This document shows, in pieces, positions 7,069-16,913 of a stretch of DNA of 18,700 bases (position 1 is the stretch's first letter; each line of letters begins with the position of its first letter). A model generated the notes under the pieces. It saw only the letters and a list, made by a program, of their open reading frames with translations, was not told the origin of the DNA and searched no databases. The DNA is taken from assembly GCA_002284615.2 (NCBI GenBank), contig MU069446.1:101975-120674 (forward strand), in the 5' to 3' direction. The translations under genes were made by a program, and so were the position numbers. This stretch comes from Dunaliella salina. Taxonomy: Eukaryota; Chlorophyta; Chlorophyceae; Chlamydomonadales; Dunaliellaceae.

Positions 7069-10000
7069 ATGTCACGCTACCTTTCGTCATCCGCTGGCCG
7101 CGCCCCCCTCCTCGGGGCGGTGCTGGCGCTCCTCTTGTGCTCGACCCCCTCCTGCCTGGCTGGCGTGCTCGGTGGAGGTAAAAAAGCTGGAGCAAGCATT
7201 GGCCTTTACTGCTCCTTGTGCGCTGAGCTTGCAAGTGCAAGCTCGTGCTTGCAAATTCCGATTCCCCCCTGACAGTCGCTGTCCTCCTCCCCACACACAG
7301 GTGCTCCTTCAGATGAGAAGCGCCTGCTCCTGAACCAGAAGCCTGCTGGCATTCCTCGGAAGAAAGAGGCTGCATGGGGTCCACGCCGCTTCCTGCAACA
7401 GTGGGACTTTGGCTCCCAGCTCCAGGTGAGGGCATTGCTTCTATTAGAGCTTGAGCCTGCACAGTAAATCTAGACAGCAGTATTCATCATCTTGATTTGA
7501 TGCCTCTTTGAATTTTGGTGGTGACTGCCTAGGGCTCTAGGGCTAGCCCCGTTTTTTTTTTTAGCATTTTTTAGCGCTGCCTTGACTTTTAATCGGCCAG
7601 TTTCCTCTGGCTTCCAAGTAACAGCAGCCTCACATCCCCTTACCTTCCCAACCCCTCATCCTCACACCCCCTTATCCTCAAAATCCCTTATCCTCATAAC
7701 CCCGTATCCTCATGACCTTACAATTTTGCAGAACTACGTCAACTCAGCAATTCAAGGGTCAGGTTATTACACACAGCCACAGCAACAGCAGGCTGTTCAG
7801 CCCTCACAGCCTGCAGCTCAACCAACCACAGTGGCACCTCAGCCTACTGCAACGGCTCCTCAGCCTACTGCAACGGCTCCTCAGCCTTCAAGTGCTGCAC
7901 CTGCTGCTGTTCCTTCTGGCCAACATTCCCCCAAGCTCTCAGGTTTCTGGGCATTTAGAGCTCCTGCTCTTCAAAAGCTGCCTTTAAATCTCCTGATTGG
8001 CTTAGAAAAGGCGTCTTGCTTGTTCAGATTCTTAGGATACAACACAGCCCTTGCAAACGCTTGTGCATTTTTGATGAACCACATATTTTGTCATTTTCTG
8101 TGCCCACCTTCGTGATGCAGGAAAAGACCCTCTTGCGCTGCACAATGGTTACCGAAGCAGACATCAGAAAACTGGCTCTCTTTCCTACAGTGCACAGCTT
8201 GAGGTATGGAAGCTTGCATGTGAAAGAGTGCAGGCACCCTACACATTGCTGCCGCGTTCCAGTTCCCCCTAGGTAATGTCATAAGTTTTTTTAAAATCAA
8301 ATGGGAGTGATTTCCATCGACCAGCTTGAATTTTTCTGGCTTCAGAAAATAGTCATTGCCATGAGTAACCCCAAAAGAGGTGCCACTTGTGCTCTTAACA
8401 TTATTCTGGGATGCCACGTGCTGCACGTGAGGCTTTGAGCCTCTTCAATTTTAAGTATTGTGATTCCCTTGTTGCTGAGGTCCTTGTAGTACATCACTAA
8501 TTCCTGGGCAAATGTGAGGAAAAAGAATGCAATGCATTGCTCATGAGTCCCACCGCCATATTAAGCGTGCTGCTCATTGACAAACAGTGAAAAAGTTTGG
8601 TCGGTTCCTTGACTGTTCTTCATTGCAGGCGAGTGCTCGTGGCTGTTTTCTCTTTCATAAATGGTCCATCCATTTCATAACTTCTATCCATCAACAATGA
8701 ATTACTCATTGCAGGCAGAAGCTCGGAACTGGGCAAACAAGCTGGCTGCTGAATGCAGGTTAGCTCCCAAAGTTCCTTGCAATCTGAAGTTTCTGTTAAA
8801 GCATACGAGCTTTTTTGGAAGCTGGTCACCACATGACCCTGCTCTATCCACCCAATGTCATGTTGATCTCCAGTGCAATCATCAAAGGTGTTATCCATGT
8901 ATGTATACACATTCCTTTTATATCTAAGCTGTTTACAACCTTGCTTGACAATTGGGTCTAAATTGGAAGTCTTTGTAGCAGGTAGGAATTAAAGTAAAAA
9001 CCTCAAACTTCCTCACATGCTGCATTTGATTCCTTACCTTGCTCCTTACAGCTTCTACCACTCCGGACCAGGAGAAAATATGGCTTCAGGTGAGGTGCAA
9101 CACTCTTTTGTTCCTTCAGCATGCTCATCCATGCTCTTTTCTTCCAAATCAGGCTCCTTTATAATGTGCATAGGACCTGCCAGACTTGTGCAACCCAGAA
9201 GTGCTTACACTCTTGAAAGAGCCTGTAGGGTTTGCGCGGCTGTACAACAATCCTCTTCTCCCTTGATCAAAGAGAATGTACTTGCAAACTTTTCAGGGTT
9301 TCAATCTTGGAGTGAAGTCATGTGGGCGTTCTACAAGGTATGGATACCAGTTGCTGTTCCCTGTCCGGTATTGGGTGTATACCCAATACCCAGCTTTTGC
9401 AGCATCTTATTGCCTGTTTTCTTATTTTTGTCTGCACCGATGAGTTGTTGCTCCTCCAACCCTATTGCAGGAATACCAGAGCTACAACTATGCCGCCCCT
9501 GGATACTCATCCGCCACTGGGCACTTCACTCAGGTAGCCCTGCCTATTTGTGTAACATCCCTGTGCATTTCATTTTTCCAGTGAGGGGGACTCACAGTTT
9601 TTTGAGCCAGAGTGTCTCTTAATTGATTGGGGGAGATTTTCCTCAGCCTGCACGCTTTTTTCTTGCAAACCCGCACCATGAGCTCCCAAAGCTGCCTGTA
9701 CAAATTTTTCCCTGGAAAGAAAAGAAGAACCACTTAGACAGAGAAAATTCTCCCTACATTAATCAAGGAAAGGGAGACTCGCTGACTCAAGGAGCCATGA
9801 GTCTCCCTCAAAAAATCCTGCTTCCAAACGGCAATGCTTGATCTGTGGAGATGCAAAATAGTTGTGTCGAGATGGGTATGATGATGCTTGTGGCTGGAGA
9901 TACAGGGGTATTTGCGTTATATGTGATAGAAGGTTGCAAATGTGTACATCATGGGATGGTCATCTGTGCCTCATGAATTCCAAATTAGTCGTGCACATCT

Positions 10001-10992
10001 TGCACTAGAAAATTCTGTCCCGGATTGGGACCAGCGCTGAAGTAATCAAAGAGAAGCCTGCACATGACATAGGCCGCGTGCATCGAGGAAAGGCTTTCTA
10101 ACTAGCAAGCTAGCATGTGCCTCATTGAAGGGCCCTCAGACAGCCACTGCACACAGCAAGCCCAGATGAGATCCAGAAACAAAGCTGATGAGGATCCGGA
10201 GGGTGGTTAGCCGGCCACCTGGATGCTCAGACTCTCCTTCTCATGTTGTCCACTGCTGCAATTCCTGCAAATTCCCCCCTTTCTCAGATGCCCCCTGAAG
10301 ACTAAGAGCATGTCTGGTGTTAATGATACATTTTAATTTCTGAACAGCATGGCAACTCAATTTGAATGCCAGTGACTCTGTTTCATGTTTGGACAGGCCA
10401 AAATGCACGTGAGTTTTTTGGTCAAAATATGTAGTCAGTGTGGACAGTGCCTGCCACTTCAACTAAGTTGGTGAGTAGTTGTCACTTTGTTAGCGTGGAT
10501 TTGGAAATTTTTGGGCTGCTGGTCATTGCCATACCCCCTAAAATTCATGCAACCTTCGTTCACATGCAAAAACTTGCTTTTGTTTTATTCTGAGGCGCAG
10601 ATGATCTGGAGAGAAACGCAAAGCGTGGGGTGCGCAGTGGCTGTGTCATCATGCTGGATGGGGAATGTGCATGTCTGCCATTACTCACCGGTGAGTGAAA
10701 CATAGGGATCCGTGTGGCTTAGAGCTGATTTTTTGGTGGTGTGCAATAGCTGCAGCTGCAGCGCTTCACATTTGTCATACTTTGTATGCATTGCAGTGGA
10801 GACAGGTCAAGGCAACGGAGATCTGCTAAGGCTTGATTGTTCTAGCTATCCACTTGTGTATTGAACACCGCTTGATTGTTTTTGTCAACTTACTTTCAGT
10901 GAAATTTTCATCTGATATACGCAATTGCTGCACAGGTGGGGAATGTAAATGCCCCTCAATACTTTCGGGAAAATGTTTACCCACCCATCTAA
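7069..10992 (+). CDS. Secreted CAP-superfamily (PR-1/SCP-like) protein, 10 exons
   Basis: Exons: 7069-7177, 7301-7425, 7732-7942, 8121-8203, 8715-8758, 9052-9089, 9297-9337, 9471-9533, 10601-10690 and 10936-10992. They total 861 nt (286 aa plus TAA), with every intron GT-AG and phases closing exactly. Residues 1-31 form a signal peptide: Arg-containing start, LLGAVLALLLC core, likely cut after SCLA. Residues 94-145 are a Pro/Gln/Ala/Thr-rich linker. The CAP domain spans about 153-286: LALHNGYRSRH, ARNWANKLAAEC, HSGPGENMASG, TGHFTQMIWRET, HVCHYSPVGN. The four cavity residues of the family (His194, Glu199, Glu218, His235 by GAPR-1 pattern) are all present. CAP proteins are secreted and bind lipids or act in walls and defence; the substrate here is unknown. 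The first exon is GC-rich. Intron 8 (1067 bp) contains an antisense LINE fragment. The ATG at 7069 was chosen because it opens directly into the signal peptide. Confidence 0.93.
7632..7716 (+). repeat. Degenerate CCTTATCCTCA-type minisatellite in CAP intron 2
   Basis: Five or six imperfect copies of a 13-15 nt unit, roughly ACCCCTTATCCTCA, lie just before the intron 2 acceptor (AG at 7730-7731). They make an unusually long pyrimidine-rich run upstream of the splice site. Confidence 0.75.
7837..7887 (+). repeat. 21-nt in-frame tandem repeat coding the CAP linker
   Basis: CCTCAGCCTACTGCAACGGC+T occurs twice with no base difference (7837-7857, 7858-7878), followed by a partial third unit CCTCAGCCT (7879-7887). 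It encodes PQPTATA twice in the Pro-rich linker. Being in frame, copy number can change linker length without breaking the gene. Confidence 0.95.
8415..8443. other. Paired CACGTG sites and hairpin in CAP intron 4
   Basis: CACGTG occurs at 8415-8420 and 8424-8429 (CACGTGCTGCACGTG, near-palindromic). It is followed directly by GAGGCT-TTG-AGCCTC (8429-8443), a perfect 6-bp stem. CACGTG is the G-box core bound by bHLH/bZIP factors in plants; a role inside this intron is speculative. Confidence 0.5.
9771..9808. other. 10-bp stem hairpin in CAP intron 8
   Basis: AGGGAGACTC (9771-9780) and its exact complement GAGTCTCCCT (9799-9808) flank an 18-nt loop. It lies in the part of intron 8 not explained by the LINE fragment. 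Confidence 0.6.
10040..10462 (-). mobile_element. LINE 3'-end fragment inside CAP intron 8 (antisense)
   Basis: Read on the minus strand, 10435-10241 encodes a stretch with FGLSKHETESLAFKL and CIINTRHALSLQGAS. These match the C-terminal LINE peptide at 16980-17150 (LGLTKQEAKSLASKL and TIINTRHALFFQRAS). Downstream, the minus strand carries the same 3' UTR blocks as the other LINE copies here: AGAAGGAGAGTCTGAG, GGATCCTCATCAG and ATGCACGCGGCC, ending near 10040. The copy is 5'-truncated and dead. It accounts for much of the length of this 1067-bp intron. Confidence 0.8.
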
Positions 10993-11132
10993 TGAGGAGC
11001 TTGCTGAGGGAGAGCTCGCTGGCATGGCTCATGCTGAGGCATCCTTGCTGAAAGTGTCAGGAGTGGCTGGCTCAGTGCTTGTTGGAATTGTGCTTGTTGA
11101 AAAGGCTGCTTGTTGGGACAGTGGTAAGACAG

Positions 11133-11207
11133 TGTTGAGCCTGCGTTGAGCCTAGGTTGAGCCTGTGTTGAGGATTGCTGAGCCTGTGTTGAGCCTGCGT
11201 ATTGAGA
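11133..11207 (+). repeat. Degenerate GTTGAGCCTG decamer array
   Basis: Six or seven imperfect units of about 10-11 nt, such as TTGAGCCTGC and TTGAGCCTAG, lie 140 bp past the CAP stop. Looser GCTTGTTGAG-like units extend the pattern on both sides, from about 10998 to 11270. The array would fall in the 3' UTR or just beyond. Confidence 0.75.
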
Positions 11208-11357
11208 CATTGCTCGTTGAGAAGGAGCTTGTTGAGAGGGGGCTTACTGAGATGGCACTTGCTGAGACAGTGGGCACAGGTGCGGCTCGAAAAGTTTTTT
11301 ATGATGCCTGAGATGTTGCAGGCAAGGCATGCCTGAGGGTTGAACACACATACACAC

Positions 11358-11489
11358 AAGATAATGATCAAGGCATCAATTTCAGTGACACATGGCGATC
11401 AAGATAATGATCAAGATATCAATTTCAGTGACATGCGGTGATCAAGATAATGATAAAGGTATCAGTTTCTGGTATCACTTTCAATGATC
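11358..11489 (+). repeat. Minisatellite, three units of 43-46 bp
   Basis: Units at 11358-11400, 11401-11443 and 11444-11489 each begin AAGATAATGATMAAGR and end in GATC. The first two differ at only a few positions; the third is diverged and 3 bp longer. GATC recurs at each unit junction. Confidence 0.93.
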
Positions 11490-11590
11490 TGAGACTGGTG
11501 CGAGTGATCTGCGGCGCATCTTGCCATTTATCTTTTTTGGTGCAGTTAGCACTTCACTTCCTGTGTAGTTCTTCTTTTTAATTGTATCCT

Positions 11591-11631
11591 TGTAATGTTT
11601 CTCATGACTTGCAGCTCATTGCCTGCTGTAA
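11591..11631 (+). promoter_or_regulatory. Candidate TGTAA poly(A) signals after the CAP gene
   Basis: TGTAA occurs at 11591-11595 and 11627-11631; I saw none between the CAP stop and there. If used, the 3' UTR would be about 600 nt and contain both minisatellites. This is a weak call from a five-base motif. Confidence 0.25.
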
Positions 11632-11713
11632 TGAATGCTTGATCTCTCCTTTTTCATGTGGTTTATTGTCCTTTGGTGGGACTCGCTGTGAATTTATGTG
11701 CTGATGGCTATGT

Positions 11714-11852
11714 CTGTCCTTTATGCACGCTGGTATGTGTCCAGCGTAGACTTTTGATTTCTACGGCCAATAATTGTACACTTTTCTTAGTGAAACGCAG
11801 GGGAGCTTCCCTTGATGCGCGCGGCCCCTGGCCTGCTTAGACTTTTCTTTTC
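11714..11852 (+). mobile_element. Two LINE 3'-tail scraps
   Basis: The terminal block shared by all LINE copies in this window is roughly CTTAATGCACGCGGCC, then TTGGCTTGCGTAGACTTTTCT. It appears at 11714-11760 and again at 11801-11852 in plus orientation. The second ends in a T-rich tail. No coding part is attached. They are either strongly truncated insertions or decayed copies. Confidence 0.6.
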
Positions 11853-12034
11853 ATTTTTTTCCTATATGAAGTCGAGTTTCCTTTGCAGAATTCCGGGGGA
11901 TTATGTGAAAACATTTCATCTCCTTGGCGCGTTGTGAGCCTCCTGCCTCAGTGTGCCTGCAACTGGCAGAAACGAGCTTGGAGTTTATTAGGGGAATTTA
12001 TTGGTATAATTAGGAGGTTATTGGTCTAATATGT
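11853..12034. other. No feature recognised before the hAT-like element
   Basis: AT-rich non-coding sequence with nothing recognisable apart from the flank CTAATATGT at 12026-12034, which resembles the flank on the other side of the element (12692-12700). Confidence 0.5.
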
Positions 12035-12691
12035 CAGAGGTGGGCGACGAAGGCCTCAAAAAGGGGTACTTTTGAAATGTTCATTGAGCATAGGTCCTAC
12101 AGGTTGCGATCTTCAAACTTGGCATCAAATGGTAGCCCTGGCCATGGCCTGTATGTACCACCAAGCTTTGGTCTTGCACGTAATGGGAAACCTTCTTAGT
12201 TGCGGCGTGAACCCTAGGTTTTTACCGCCGAAACTCCATACCTGACCACCCACTGCACCAAATTGGGTGACTTTTGGTGATTTGGAGTCCTTGTACCAAA
12301 AAGATATAATTTCAAAAAATGGAGCGAAAAGACCCGGTGGTTGGTCAGATATACAATTTCAGCCATGTACCTTAGAGAAAATCCAGCACGTGGGGTGCCA
12401 AAAAGGTCAATCTTTGACCTCCTCCTTTCCTATTTTTGAACATGCAGGATATTAGCAATGTATATAGGAGTTATAAATACAAAATTTGGGAGTGGAAAAT
12501 GGCCTCAGGGTGGAGCTGTGGGCCATTTTAGGGTGATCTGAGGCCAGGAGAGTGATCTGGAGTCCTCCGATTTTCTTCATTTTTTGGTGAACATAGTTTT
12601 TACTGGTATTATAATGGTTGGCATGGTCAGATTTGGGAAATATTGGCGGGAAAGAACATTTACAGCAATTTGGGCCCGTTGCCCACCTCTG
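12035..12691. mobile_element. hAT-like non-autonomous DNA transposon (MITE), 657 bp
   Basis: The ends are inverted repeats of 15 bp: CAGAGGTGGGCGACG at 12035-12049 and CGTTGCCCACCTCTG at 12677-12691, with one mismatch. CAGRGGTGGGCAA is a familiar terminal motif of hAT-superfamily transposons. The flanks CTAATATGT (12026-12034) and CTAATTTGT (12692-12700) match at 8 of 9 positions, close to the 8-bp target duplication expected of hAT, though off by one base. The interior has no open frame of note and no transposase, so it would depend on an enzyme made elsewhere. Confidence 0.8.
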
Positions 12692-12854
12692 CTAATTTGT
12701 ACCACAAAGGTAGCATCACAATTGTATCAATCCTTATTTGCATTTGTACACTTCTCTGAAGGGTCTTCTGCTGAATCTTCTGTGAATTTTCTTTAATGCA
12801 CGTCCGACCTTTGACTGCGCACCCTACCCTCCTACCCCATGCAACTAATATTCC

Positions 12855-14277
12855 ATGCAACTTAATGTTGTCTGGAATCTTAATGCCAGAGAAGGGCTAC
12901 ATAGCGCTGACAAAGAATCGTCCCAACCCCTTATTCAAGGTCCCAACTCCTTAGTCTGTGTTTCAGAAGCTCACTGGGTACCCCTGGATCTTTCAAATCC
13001 TGCCACACCAGTGCGCACCCACCAACACCTAGCATTAAACACTTTAAAAAAAAGGAAAATTCCAATCACGTCCCCCTGACATCCATTGCTGCTTACACAA
13101 GTGCTCTCGAGCAAGGGCATCCTTCCTTCCTGCCAGCTACAGGAAGATGTTTCACACCTGAAAATCAAGGACTGGAGCAAAATCATATTCACAGATGGCA
13201 ATGTCATTAAACAAAACGATAACCCGCCACCACTTCCCGGTTCAGGCGTTTACAAACCCGGAAAGAACACTTCTCCATTTTCCTGACACTTGCAGCTGCA
13301 CATAAAACCCAATGGCCATAGGCCTACTAGTAGCACCATCAACAGAGCAGAAATTGTAGGTATCCTTGTGGCACTCCAACAAGTGTAAACTGACATTGCC
13401 TTTGATAGTGCATCCCGCCTCTCCCAGATTTCTTAACAAACCCTGAATCCAACACGCATGAGGAACCACCTGCATGCCAAGATCATTCATGCTATATCAA
13501 CCATGTTCGAGCATTCCCCACACCCAATTCATTCCTACAAAGTCAAAGCCCTCTCTGGCATAATAGGCAATGACGGGGCTGACGCCTGCGCTCGCACCGC
13601 AGCCCTCACGGATACCACAGACATTGCTCTTCCAGATGCCAGGAACCCATTTCACAACTTCTACTGGCTCTCATTGAAGACCTCTCACGCCCAAAATGAT
13701 GGCATGCACCGCTCCCTTTTCCAATCCAATATCTTATACACATGCATACAAAGCGCAAGCTTGGCTCTGCTGCTACTTCTGGCTACCACTACAACAGATG
13801 GCAGAATCTCAACTCTGCCCTGCAACCTGCCTTCCCAAGCACCACAGTCAACATCCTAGCTCACAGACCAGACTATCCACTTGCTAACAAGGAGACAAGC
13901 AACTCCTTTTGGAAAAAAGTCTCCAGATGACCCATAAACAGCAAATACTCGTTTTACAACTGTTACTGGATGTTTTATTAGTTCTTTTATAACTGTTTAT
14001 AAATGTAATAAGATATCAAACAGATACACTGTTCACACAATGACATGCCTTCAATTTCAACTGTTCTTCCAGTTCTGAAGATGCCCACTGCGATGATACA
14101 GACAGCATTGATCACATTCTCCTCAGGTGTGCCAACTCAACAATGAGTGGGATGCACACCAACAGACACCATGCATGCCTTAGTCTCTGTGTAAATGCCC
14201 TCAGTAAAGGCCGGTATGGCTCATCCCTTATTGTTATGGATGGCGGCAGTGATGAGAGACTCCAGGAAGTACCATAA
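12855..14277 (+). mobile_element. Outer LINE, RNase H to zinc-knuckle part (5' segment)
   Basis: This is a 5'-truncated, decayed LINE reading on the plus strand. RNase HI signatures are IIFTDGNVIKQ and SGVYKPGKN (13172-13265), INRAEIVGILVALQQ (near 13335-13380), a DSAS block near 13405 and KVKALSGIIGNDGADACA (normally KVKAHSGI-GNE-AD; 13540-13590). A C-terminal C..C..H..C region follows at about 14075-14130 (IDHILLRC), then HTNRHHACLSLCVNALSKG. Stops at 13385-13387 and within the SQIS*Q block, plus several frame changes, show it is dead. It breaks off at ACCATAA (14271-14277), where the inner LINE begins, and resumes at 16914. Confidence 0.82.
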
Positions 14278-14301
14278 AGAAAAGAAAAAGAAAAAGAAAA
14301 G

Positions 14302-14440
14302 TCTATGCAAGCCAAAAACCGCGTGCATTAAGGGAAGAACCCCTAACAAAACTTAGAGGCCTCACCAGGGGGCCCTCCACCTAAACTAGACAAAACTAGC
14401 CTAGGAGAAAGCAGGAGACAAAACTAATGGGGATCCAACT
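14302..14440 (-). repeat. LINE 3' UTR copy on the inner element
   Basis: On the minus strand this reads GATCCCCATTAG, then CTAGTTTTGTCTAGTTTAGG, GGTGAGGCCTCTAA, GCACGCGG and TAGACTTTTCTTT. It matches 17236-17380 on the plus strand closely, so the two form a large inverted repeat about 2.8 kb apart. Recombination between them could invert the DNA in between. Confidence 0.88.
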
Positions 14441-14461
14441 GGGAGGGTAACCTGGGAGGGT
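14439..14461. repeat. 10-bp direct repeat at the inner LINE deletion junction
   Basis: CTGGGAGGGT (14439-14448), AAC, CTGGGAGGGT (14452-14461). It lies exactly where the inner LINE jumps from the post-RT linker to the ORF end, skipping RNase H. The repeat marks either a template switch or a repair event. Confidence 0.85.
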
Positions 14462-14907
14462 ATTTGCTTCAGTATTTTTGTAGGCAATGATCTTTTGGAT
14501 TAAGGATGTGTTCAGTTCTTCTTGTGGAGAAAGGTTGACAAGAGCTGCCAGCCCTGTTGAGCGCAATTTTGCATTTATTGTCCAGCTTGGGGTGTTTAGC
14601 CTGAAGTGGAGGAACTGAGATGACGTGGGTTTTGCGTCGAGATGTAAGCTCATGTAGCCCGCAAATTCCCATTTTCAGCAGAGGTTGCATAATGCAGGTT
14701 ATGAGTGCAGGGAGTGGGTGAGGAGGTGGTTTGTGTAGGGAGAGTGCTTCACAAATGTGCTGGAGTTCCTCCTTAAACACACTATTGCCATTTTTCATGA
14801 GATGGAGCTTGCTTGAGTGGATGCTAGCCAGCTGGCGAGCGCGCATATTATAGTAGAGCTGACGTTTTATGTGCAGGTTAGTTCCTTCTCTTTTGGTGAG
14901 GTATGTT

Positions 14908-16357
14908 TCAGATAAGGTTCTCTATTTGCTTGGTGAGGAGGTTGAGGCCAATTGTGCGGTGTCTTACTGAGGGATCCTCAAGGCTGGAAGAAAGAGCAAA
15001 AGCCTGGCGTCTATGGTATTCTACACAGATAGAAGTGCGTCCAAGTCCAAAATTATCAGGATCTTCACGGATCATTGCTGCAGCTGTGCTTTTCCAGAGT
15101 TTGTGTTTGTGTTTGGCCATTTTGTCTATCATGGTGTCCCAGGTAATGAGGTCAGAAGGGGTGCAGGGGGTTACTGCAAAAGAGTATGCTAAGCTAGGGA
15201 TAATGGCAATGCAAAGAATATTAAGAACTTGGCGTGGGGATGCGTAGGATGGGTCGAGATTGTCTGACTTGTTTTTCAGGTTGCAAGTCATACGCTGAAT
15301 CTGGTGCTTCCAGTTAACGTCCATTGTCATCAGAACTCCAAGATTGAGGAAGGGTTCATTTGATGGGAGGAACTGGGCTTTCTGTCCTTGGATTCCTATT
15401 TTCCTGTGCAGCCTCTGATGGAGAGCTTGGGAAGGAGTCACTCCATTGTGATCTTTTCTGGGGTGGCTATGTAGAATGCCGGTAGCTTTTGTCTTGCTAC
15501 CAAAAAAAATGAGTGCGGCCCAGTCAGAGTAGAGGGTGAGTTTTCTGGCTTGTGCTTTCAAGCATTGAATTGTGCTAGTTGGACAGAGGAGGTCATCCGC
15601 AAAGGCAGCGCTACTAAGGTTATTTGCAAGGTGATTGCCGGCGGTGCTTTGGTCTGGAGCACATCCGTGTTTGTAGCCACGTCCCCCTACGTGTAGCCAC
15701 CGTAAGAGGGGCTCCATGTATAGCAGAAAGAGGAAGGGTGAGAGTGTATCACCTTGAATTGTACCCCTCTCAACATGAATTTGCTTGGTGTAAGCACCTG
15801 AGGGCAGTCTTACTTGAGTAGTGGCATTTTCGTATAAAATTTTTTACGGTGTCAATGGCATCAGTGGGGAAGCCCAAATCATACATAATCCAGAGCATCC
15901 TGTCATGGTCAGTGGTGTCGAAGGCTGAAGTGAAATCTACAACGAGGGCATAGATGTCCTTTCCGAAAATTTTGGCATCTCCAAGTCCCATGATGACATT
16001 CTGGAGTTGGTGGATAGTGTCTTTTTGATTTCGGAAGCCAGCTTGTGTGGAGCTCAGGAGAGAGTGTGCTTCTGCATATTCATAGAGAGTATTAGTGACC
16101 ATGCGCGTCCAGAGTTTGTAGAGCGTGTTGGCTAGACCAATGGGTCTATAGGAGGATATATCTGTCTCCTCTCCTTTGTTTTTGGCAATGAGGATAGTCT
16201 CAATGATTTTCCAAGACACCGGCGTGAGGCGCGTAGCCCACATAATGATGAAGAGCTTGTGAATGCCCTCTCGAATTTCAGGGGAGAGCATTCTAAGGAT
16301 CTCATTCACAATGCCATCTGGACCTGGCGATTTATTACTATTAAGGGTTTGAGGCAT
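14908..16357 (-). pseudogene. LINE reverse transcriptase, frameshifted
   Basis: RNA-dependent DNA polymerase of a non-LTR retrotransposon. Motifs in order from 16357 downward: SPGPDGIVNEIL (motif 1), SYRPIGLANTLYKLW (motif 2), AGFRNQKDTIHQL, VVDFTSAFDTTDHDRML (motif A, with Asp), RGTIQGDTLSPFLFLLY (motif B) and FADDLL (motif C; the catalytic Asp pair is at 15592-15597 on the plus-strand scale). The frame changes between motif A and motif B near 15770, so the enzyme is split. Thumb sequence with NWKHQIQRM follows to 14908. The closest class by pattern is the L1/I-like LINEs of green algae. Confidence 0.88.
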
Positions 16358-16906
16358 TCATCAAAGGCACTTTTATCCATGATTTTGGAGTGGAGCCATT
16401 CTCTTTGATCCTTCCCTTCTGATTCGTCTAGTGTAATCCTTGAATGTGGAATGAATGGGTCTGGCACAAGGTCAGAATGATTAGACTGCTCCCAGGGATA
16501 AGTACGTGGGGCTTCGTGTGGAAGGTATTTGCCATGCTTGATATTTACTGCCTTCATAGCCTGTGTGTAACAGTTTTCAACAATCTGTGCCTGTTTGGTT
16601 GGTTCAGTTTCGATATTACCTGTCTCTGGATCTCGGAGTGCTTTGAGACCTGTTCTTGGTTGTGCATTCTTGTCTCTAGAGATTTCCTTGTGTGCTTGCT
16701 TGGGGTTTCTGTTGATTGTTTTTCCATCTTTTTACGAGCAATGTTGTAGTTGTCTTTATTACGAGTTTCATCTGTGTAAGTAATGGCCTGTTTAGCGCTC
16801 TCAGAGAGCTCTTGCAGTTGTTGGAGAGGAGGGATATCGAGTTGAAGGTTGTTAAGTTTGGAAATGGCTTTTATTGAGGTTCGCATTTCCCCTATTTTGC
16901 TTTTAA

Positions 16907-16913
16907 ACCATAA
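16907..16913. other. Target-site duplication of the inner LINE (right copy)
   Basis: ACCATAA here matches ACCATAA at 14271-14277 at the other end of the inner LINE. Outer LINE sequence continues on the far side of both copies, which supports insertion with a 7-bp duplication. Confidence 0.75.

Larger units (their letters stand above)
14278..16906 (-). mobile_element. Inner LINE, minus strand, internally deleted
   Basis: A non-LTR retrotransposon inserted in the opposite orientation into the outer LINE. From 16906 down it shows an uncharacterised Lys/Gln-rich pre-RT segment, an RT (16357 to about 15500), a thumb and linker to about 14450, then a sudden jump to the ORF end (DPH and stop near 14430) and the 3' UTR (14425-14302). 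It ends in the tail (14301-14278), which reads as CTTTT-type repeats on its own strand. At least five frame changes make it inactive. RNase H and the C-terminal region, seen in the outer copy, are missing. ACCATAA occurs directly beyond both ends (14271-14277, 16907-16913), the target-site duplication expected of a LINE. Confidence 0.82.

Noticed and set aside
7582..8115. 177-residue open frame containing the Pro/Gln linker
   Set aside because: Only 7732-7942 is exon; the rest is intron 2 and intron 3 sequence.
9017..9622. 201-residue plus-strand open frame
   Set aside because: It runs through CAP exons 6-8 and their introns. Correct splicing gives the CAP domain, so the unspliced frame is not a gene.
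11133..11489. CRISPR-like array
   Set aside because: Units abut or nearly abut with no unique spacers; these are eukaryotic minisatellites.
12795..12830. Another LINE tail (AATGCACGTCCGACC)
   Set aside because: The match covers only about 15 bp and the TAGACTTTTC block is absent.
14278..14301. A-rich run as the 3' tail of the plus-strand LINE
   Set aside because: The plus-strand LINE continues at 16914 after ACCATAA. The run belongs to the inner minus-strand element, whose 3' UTR adjoins it.
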